A DNA stretch of 64,000 bases. Source: Phoenix dactylifera. Lineage: Eukaryota > Streptophyta > Magnoliopsida > Arecales > Arecaceae. Positions 60,171-64,000 of this stretch are shown here, piece after piece. Location: positions 27,103,146-27,167,145 of the forward strand of contig NC_052399.1 in NCBI RefSeq assembly GCF_009389715.1, written 5' to 3'. The position numbers and the translations under genes are program-made. The first letter of the stretch is position 1; each line of letters begins with the position of its first letter. The notes below the pieces were generated by a model that was not told the DNA's origin, did not search any database, and was given only the letters and a program-made list of their open reading frames with translations.

Positions 60171-62795
60171 CTGAAATAGATGGGTTACACATTATTCAAC
60201 ATGATGTAGTGTATAAGTTTATTTATCAGCTCTGTTTTTTTTTTTTTTAGTGAAGTTTGATCGAAAAAGTGTATAACAATAATAATGCATACAGTATACG
60301 AATTAACTAATCTCTAATTGCAAATTTGATCAACATTCATAAGCTCCAAGAGACCATATGAGTAACGAAGGGCCTCGCGCTTAAATGGCAATCACTCGCA
60401 CGGGCAACAATTTTTATTGGATTAGTAGATGCTGATCGAGTTCACCTTATCAGATTATATGCAATAGGTTTCATCTCAAAATGGTAATTGTTATGAATGC
60501 ATTTTTAAATGGAAAAAGAAGTCCACTGCAGTACCAAAGACAATTTATACAATATCTTATTTCATCACAATTTGCAGACATCTTAGTTATGTTCTATTTT
60601 AAATTTCATTTTAAGGTTGAACAGAAGTAGTTCTTTAAAAGAAATATGCTACATAAAGATGGCTCAATTGTTCAACAAAAAATAGGCATAAATTTTGGTC
60701 AAAATTAGCAGCACATCACACATATTGTGCAGCGAGCAGTATTCGCAGTATAACAATTGATGTTGATGTGCCTTTGCTAAGCCAATGTTTTTTTTTCTGT
60801 AAAAAATATGTACCAAGATCATAAGGACATGGTAACTATATTGTAGCAAATCACTGTTACCATTTGGAACATAAATATCTTAGGCCCTCATACATGGTCC
60901 TTATGCCTCCCATATTGTATGTAGCATCACTCTACACATACCTCACTCTTTAATGAAAATGCACCTTGGTTTTAGCATTTTACTTAGGAGAGAGAAGCAA
61001 GGTCCGCCACACGGCCCACATCCGTACCTAAATCTATACTAGTCGGCACCCGATATAGTTTGGTACCGATTCAGTACCGTACCAAATCTGTAGGGCGTGT
61101 TGGCCCATGACCGACACACCTTTTTTTTTGGAGTTCTCAAAAAAATTTAATTAGCAATTACTCTTTTTAAACTTTTTTTTAATGAATTTAAGTCTAATTT
61201 GATATTTTTTTAATATTTTTTTAATATTTTTTTAATATTTTTTGATATTTCTATCATCCTGGTTTAACCTATATGATGCATCTTATTGCTTCAAGTAGTA
61301 ACGTGAAAATTAAAAAATAATACAATCAATTACATACATTTAAAGTCCAACATACATACCGGTATTTGAAATCAAGTTAAGGGACGATATCTCTCGTAGA
61401 TATCCAAATCATCAACATAGTCAGAAGGCACAACAATCCACCCCTCTAATTTTTGGTATTATTTATATCTTACTTATTATTTTTAAAAATATTTTTTTAA
61501 TATTAATATTTAAAAAATTAATTTCAGCTTAAATTCATGTATAACCCAATAATGGATGAAACATATATGTTTCTAGGCCCTCGGGCATGCATCAAAGGCT
61601 ACTTATTTCTCAATTTTTTCTAAATTTAGACCTAGGCCACTGTGCGCATAATCACATCAAAACTTGAATAAATGAATACCAATTTTTTATGGAGAGTAGC
61701 TTGTATGCCTCTAAATACGTTTAATGCCATACCCAACCCGGTTCGAAATCAGATTGACTCGGTGCGAACCGGCCGGTTGGCACCCATTTGACATGAAACC
61801 GACCTGTTTCGGTCGGTAAAGGACCGATGCCAGCCGATCCAATAACGGTTCCAGTCGGAACCAAATAGGATTGTCGAACCGACTCAGTTTTGCACCGGAT
61901 CTGCTCCATACTACCTGAACCGAGTTCGGCCCAGTTTGGCAAACTCTGGCGAGAAGCGAGAGGAATGGTAACTCCATATGCAAGTATATTTATCATTTGG
62001 AATCACAATTTCCAATTCTTCCTTTAATCAAAAACTATCCAAGTCTTTCCTCTCGTGCATAATACCCAACACCAGATATTTAATTCAAGGATATATTTCA
62101 GAAACGAGGAAGATGCAGGGCTGGCTAACAATTACAACAATAATCTACTTCATGTAGAATATGTAAGCAAAGTTTTAAAAAGGGATTGGGAGGGATTTTG
62201 CATGAAAATATGAATATTAGATCAGTCGATACGCATGGTTCTACAGATCAACATGGCTGGCAAATTAAAGGCACGTATAGAAAATAATCATTTTGGCAAA
62301 TTAGGCTGACGGCAAATAAGGATCCATCAAAGATAGATTTTTTTCACCTGATCACATAAGAAAATAAGCCAAGCGAAGGGCTTGTTTAACAGAACACTCC
62401 CCTTGGTTACATTTACTATACATCGCAGGCCCTGTATAAGACTATAACATGCAGCAATCCCATTAAATATCACCAGAAACCTGCACCCAAAAGCAATGTA
62501 GAGCAAGGGAAGAAAACAAAAACAAGTAAGTTGGTGCAAAGAACATTAATTTTTTTATTAATATGACATGAAGAAAGACTTCAGGGCTTGCTTACACTGA
62601 AGCCTTCATGTCCGTGAACTTGGCCTTCCTTTCCAGGTAGACGATCCTCCTGGTCTGGGTGTCAGTCCCCACAAGGGCAGCCACAAGCACGGCAAGGCCA
62701 CATATAACACACCTGAGAGCCACCTCTCCCACCCTCAGCTTCCTCTCCACTGCCTTCCATCTGCCACCCACAGGCACATTCCAAGGATTGCCCAT
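59937..62795 (-). CDS. CASPL2B1: CASP-like membrane protein, CASPL2B group; complete, 3 exons, 188 aa
   Basis: CASP-like proteins are four-span plasma-membrane proteins of the MARVEL/CASP superfamily; CASPs themselves build the Casparian-strip membrane domain. Exons are 62596-62795, 62348-62480 and 59937-60170, joined in frame by GT-AG introns of 115 bp and 2,177 bp. The four membrane segments lie near residues 24-43, 68-91, 102-127 and 157-180. The Arg in TM1 (ALRC, Arg28) and Asp in TM3 (CDQ, Asp110), conserved across the superfamily, are present. The second outer loop has [14 protein letters not shown] and FC, and the end is [15 protein letters not shown], both close to Arabidopsis CASPL2B1 as I remember it. 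The exact orthologue number within 2B is uncertain. Family members that are not CASPs have poorly known roles. Confidence 0.92.
60171..62347. other. CASPL2B intron 2 with AACCGG-family relics
   Basis: Decayed AACCGG/GGTACC-word blocks lie at about 61035-61120 and 61725-61945; the latter contains GGTGCGAACCGGCCGGTTGG and CCGACCTGTTTCGGTCGG. Neither has a target duplication I could find. A (TTTTTTTAATAT)n run lies at about 61200-61250. Confidence 0.5.
62348..62480 (-). CDS. CASPL2B1: CASPL2B exon 2 (residues 68-111)
   Basis: It encodes TM2 ([20 protein letters not shown]), a short cytosolic loop and the beginning of TM3 up to LCDQ, with the conserved Asp. Confidence 0.93.
62596..62795 (-). CDS. 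CASPL2B1: CASPL2B exon 1 (residues 1-66)
   Basis: It starts [20 protein letters not shown], the cytosolic N-terminus. It contains TM1 with the conserved Arg and the first outer-loop block [20 protein letters not shown]. It ends in phase 2 at GTAAGC. Confidence 0.92.
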
Positions 62796-63165
62796 CCTCC
62801 CTGAACAAATTCCCCACGAAAGATCCAAAAGAAATAGAAAAGAAACCTTCTTTCTCCACCAATCTCACCAACATGGAATTCAATACTGGAGTTTCCCTTG
62901 TATAGGGCCCATGGCAAGCAAAACAAGCTGGTAGGCTGCTGCTACTCTTAATTTCCATTTGGTCTCACCTATTTAATGCGGGCGATTGGGTAGCTGAACA
63001 TTTATTATATATTAATTTGTTCACCTGTCTTCTTGGACAGCAATGGGTGGGTAAGTGGTCCCTCTAGTGATTTGAGATGCACAAGGTTATGCAGCTGAAC
63101 CTTTTGGATGGAGTTTACCTCTGCTCCCCCGATTGCTGGTGAGATCCCTCCATTTAAAATAGGGA
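62796..63165 (-). promoter_or_regulatory. CASPL2B upstream region
   Basis: This is the only sequence between the start codon and the repeat to the right, so it should contain the 5' UTR and proximal promoter. No single motif can be assigned with confidence. Confidence 0.3.
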
Positions 63166-63169
63166 AAAT

Positions 63170-63751
63170 TAAGAGCCGGCCCATTTTTTGACCGGTCCCT
63201 AATGTTTAGTCCATGTTGATCGGTTCTTTAACAACCGGTATAGCGACATTTCGATATTCCATCATGAGATGAAAATACTCCTCACCCTTCCGCTCTTCCT
63301 CTCTTTCATGAATAGCGACCTCTTTGTGGAAGACGGTGAGGCTGAGGGGTGCGCTGTCAGACACCTTGGCCGCCGGCCACGGCTTGGCCCCCTCCCTCGG
63401 CCGCCAAGGCCCGGCCCCCTTCCGGCACTGCTTGCCTCGCGGGAGGAGAAGAAAGGAGAAGAAGGGAGGAGAAGAAGGGCCGTTGTTGGCCACGGCTCGG
63501 CCCCTTTTGGGCGCCGCCGGTCTTGCGGGAGGAGAAAAACTTCACTGCTGACCTTCCACGGCTGCCGCCAGCCACGGCCTGGCCCCCTCCCTCAGCCGCC
63601 ACAGCTCGGCCCCCTTCCGGTGGCTTCGGCCGTGCGGAAGGAGAAGAAAGGAGAAGAAGAGAAGAAAAAAGAAAGGAAAAAGAAAAATGAAAAGAAAAGA
63701 AAAGAAAAAGAAGAAAAATGAAAGAAAAAGAAGAAAAGAAAAGAAAAATAA

Positions 63752-63791
<40 letters not shown>

Positions 63792-64000
63792 GAATGAATG
63801 AATAAATAAATAAATAAATATAATAAATAAATATATTTCAATGAAATAAAATAATAAATAAAAAATACGAATGAACAGATAAATAAATAAATAGGATAAT
63901 AAATAAATATATTTCAATGAAATAAAATAATAAATAAATAAATAAAAAGGAAAATAATGTGTGAGCAGTAAATAATTTGATCTTCATGATATTGATAAGT
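63170..64000. repeat. Second copy of the GC-rich-core repeat, cut by the window edge
   Basis: The core (63350-63620) contains three units built on GGCCACGGCTYGGCCCC followed by GGGAGGAGAAGAAAGGAGAAG. It is followed by (AAAGA)n, (TA)n and (AATAAATA)n tracts to the end. The order GC core, GAAGAAGG, AAAGA tract, AAATA tract is the same as at 36.4-36.85 kb. Long frames across it are compositional. Confidence 0.6.

Noticed and set aside
63357..63917. 186-codon minus-strand frame rich in Tyr, Ile, Leu and Phe
   Set aside because: It is a translation of (AAATA)n, (TA)n and (AAAGA)n tracts; the hydrophobic look is an artefact, not a membrane protein.

Overview
The window is nuclear DNA of a flowering plant. 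Protein-coding exons are split by GT-AG introns, several of them kilobases long, and the intergenic and intronic space is packed with plant transposons. The exon proteins match plant-only families, and the large repeat-filled introns suggest a monocot, possibly a palm. That last step is inference; nothing in the window names the species. There is no bacterial operon, CRISPR array or virus.

Four protein-coding genes can be assembled exon by exon, all on the minus strand. (1) A two-exon 102-residue conserved plant protein of unknown function (5999-6417). (2) A complete seven-exon manganese-type cation diffusion facilitator of the MTP9/MTP10 group, 405 residues (14549-28780). (3) A five-exon 208-residue cytochrome b5-domain protein matching RLF (38837-52839), whose first intron uses a GC donor and which probably has a 5' UTR exon near 57.5 kb. 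(4) A three-exon 188-residue CASP-like membrane protein of the CASPL2B group (59937-62795). A likely C/D-box snoRNA (10952-11038, minus) carries a guide matching plant 18S rRNA and lies about 330 bp downstream of a telo-box/site II promoter module. These genes have no evident joint pathway; the window is ordinary chromosomal gene space.

Layout: 1-6 kb is a diverged tandem duplication carrying a SINE. At 7.3-8 kb a LINE tail abuts a broken RFC3 fragment. The snoRNA unit is at 11 kb and the MTP gene at 14.5-28.8 kb. From 29 to 38.8 kb there is a LINE tail, a young LTR retrotransposon and a GC-rich repeat. RLF spans 38.8-52.8 kb (to about 57.6 kb with its leader), then CASPL2B, and a second copy of the GC-rich repeat runs into the right edge.

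The most striking signals are these. A family of non-autonomous hAT-like elements built from AACCGG/GGTACC words has at least seven copies with recognisable 8-bp target duplications, all seven inside introns; two are long fold-backs and one carries an extremely CpG-rich, hairpin-bearing module. A recent chromovirus-type LTR element has lost protease, reverse transcriptase, RNase H and most of integrase, leaving gag fused in frame to an integrase tail and chromodomain.
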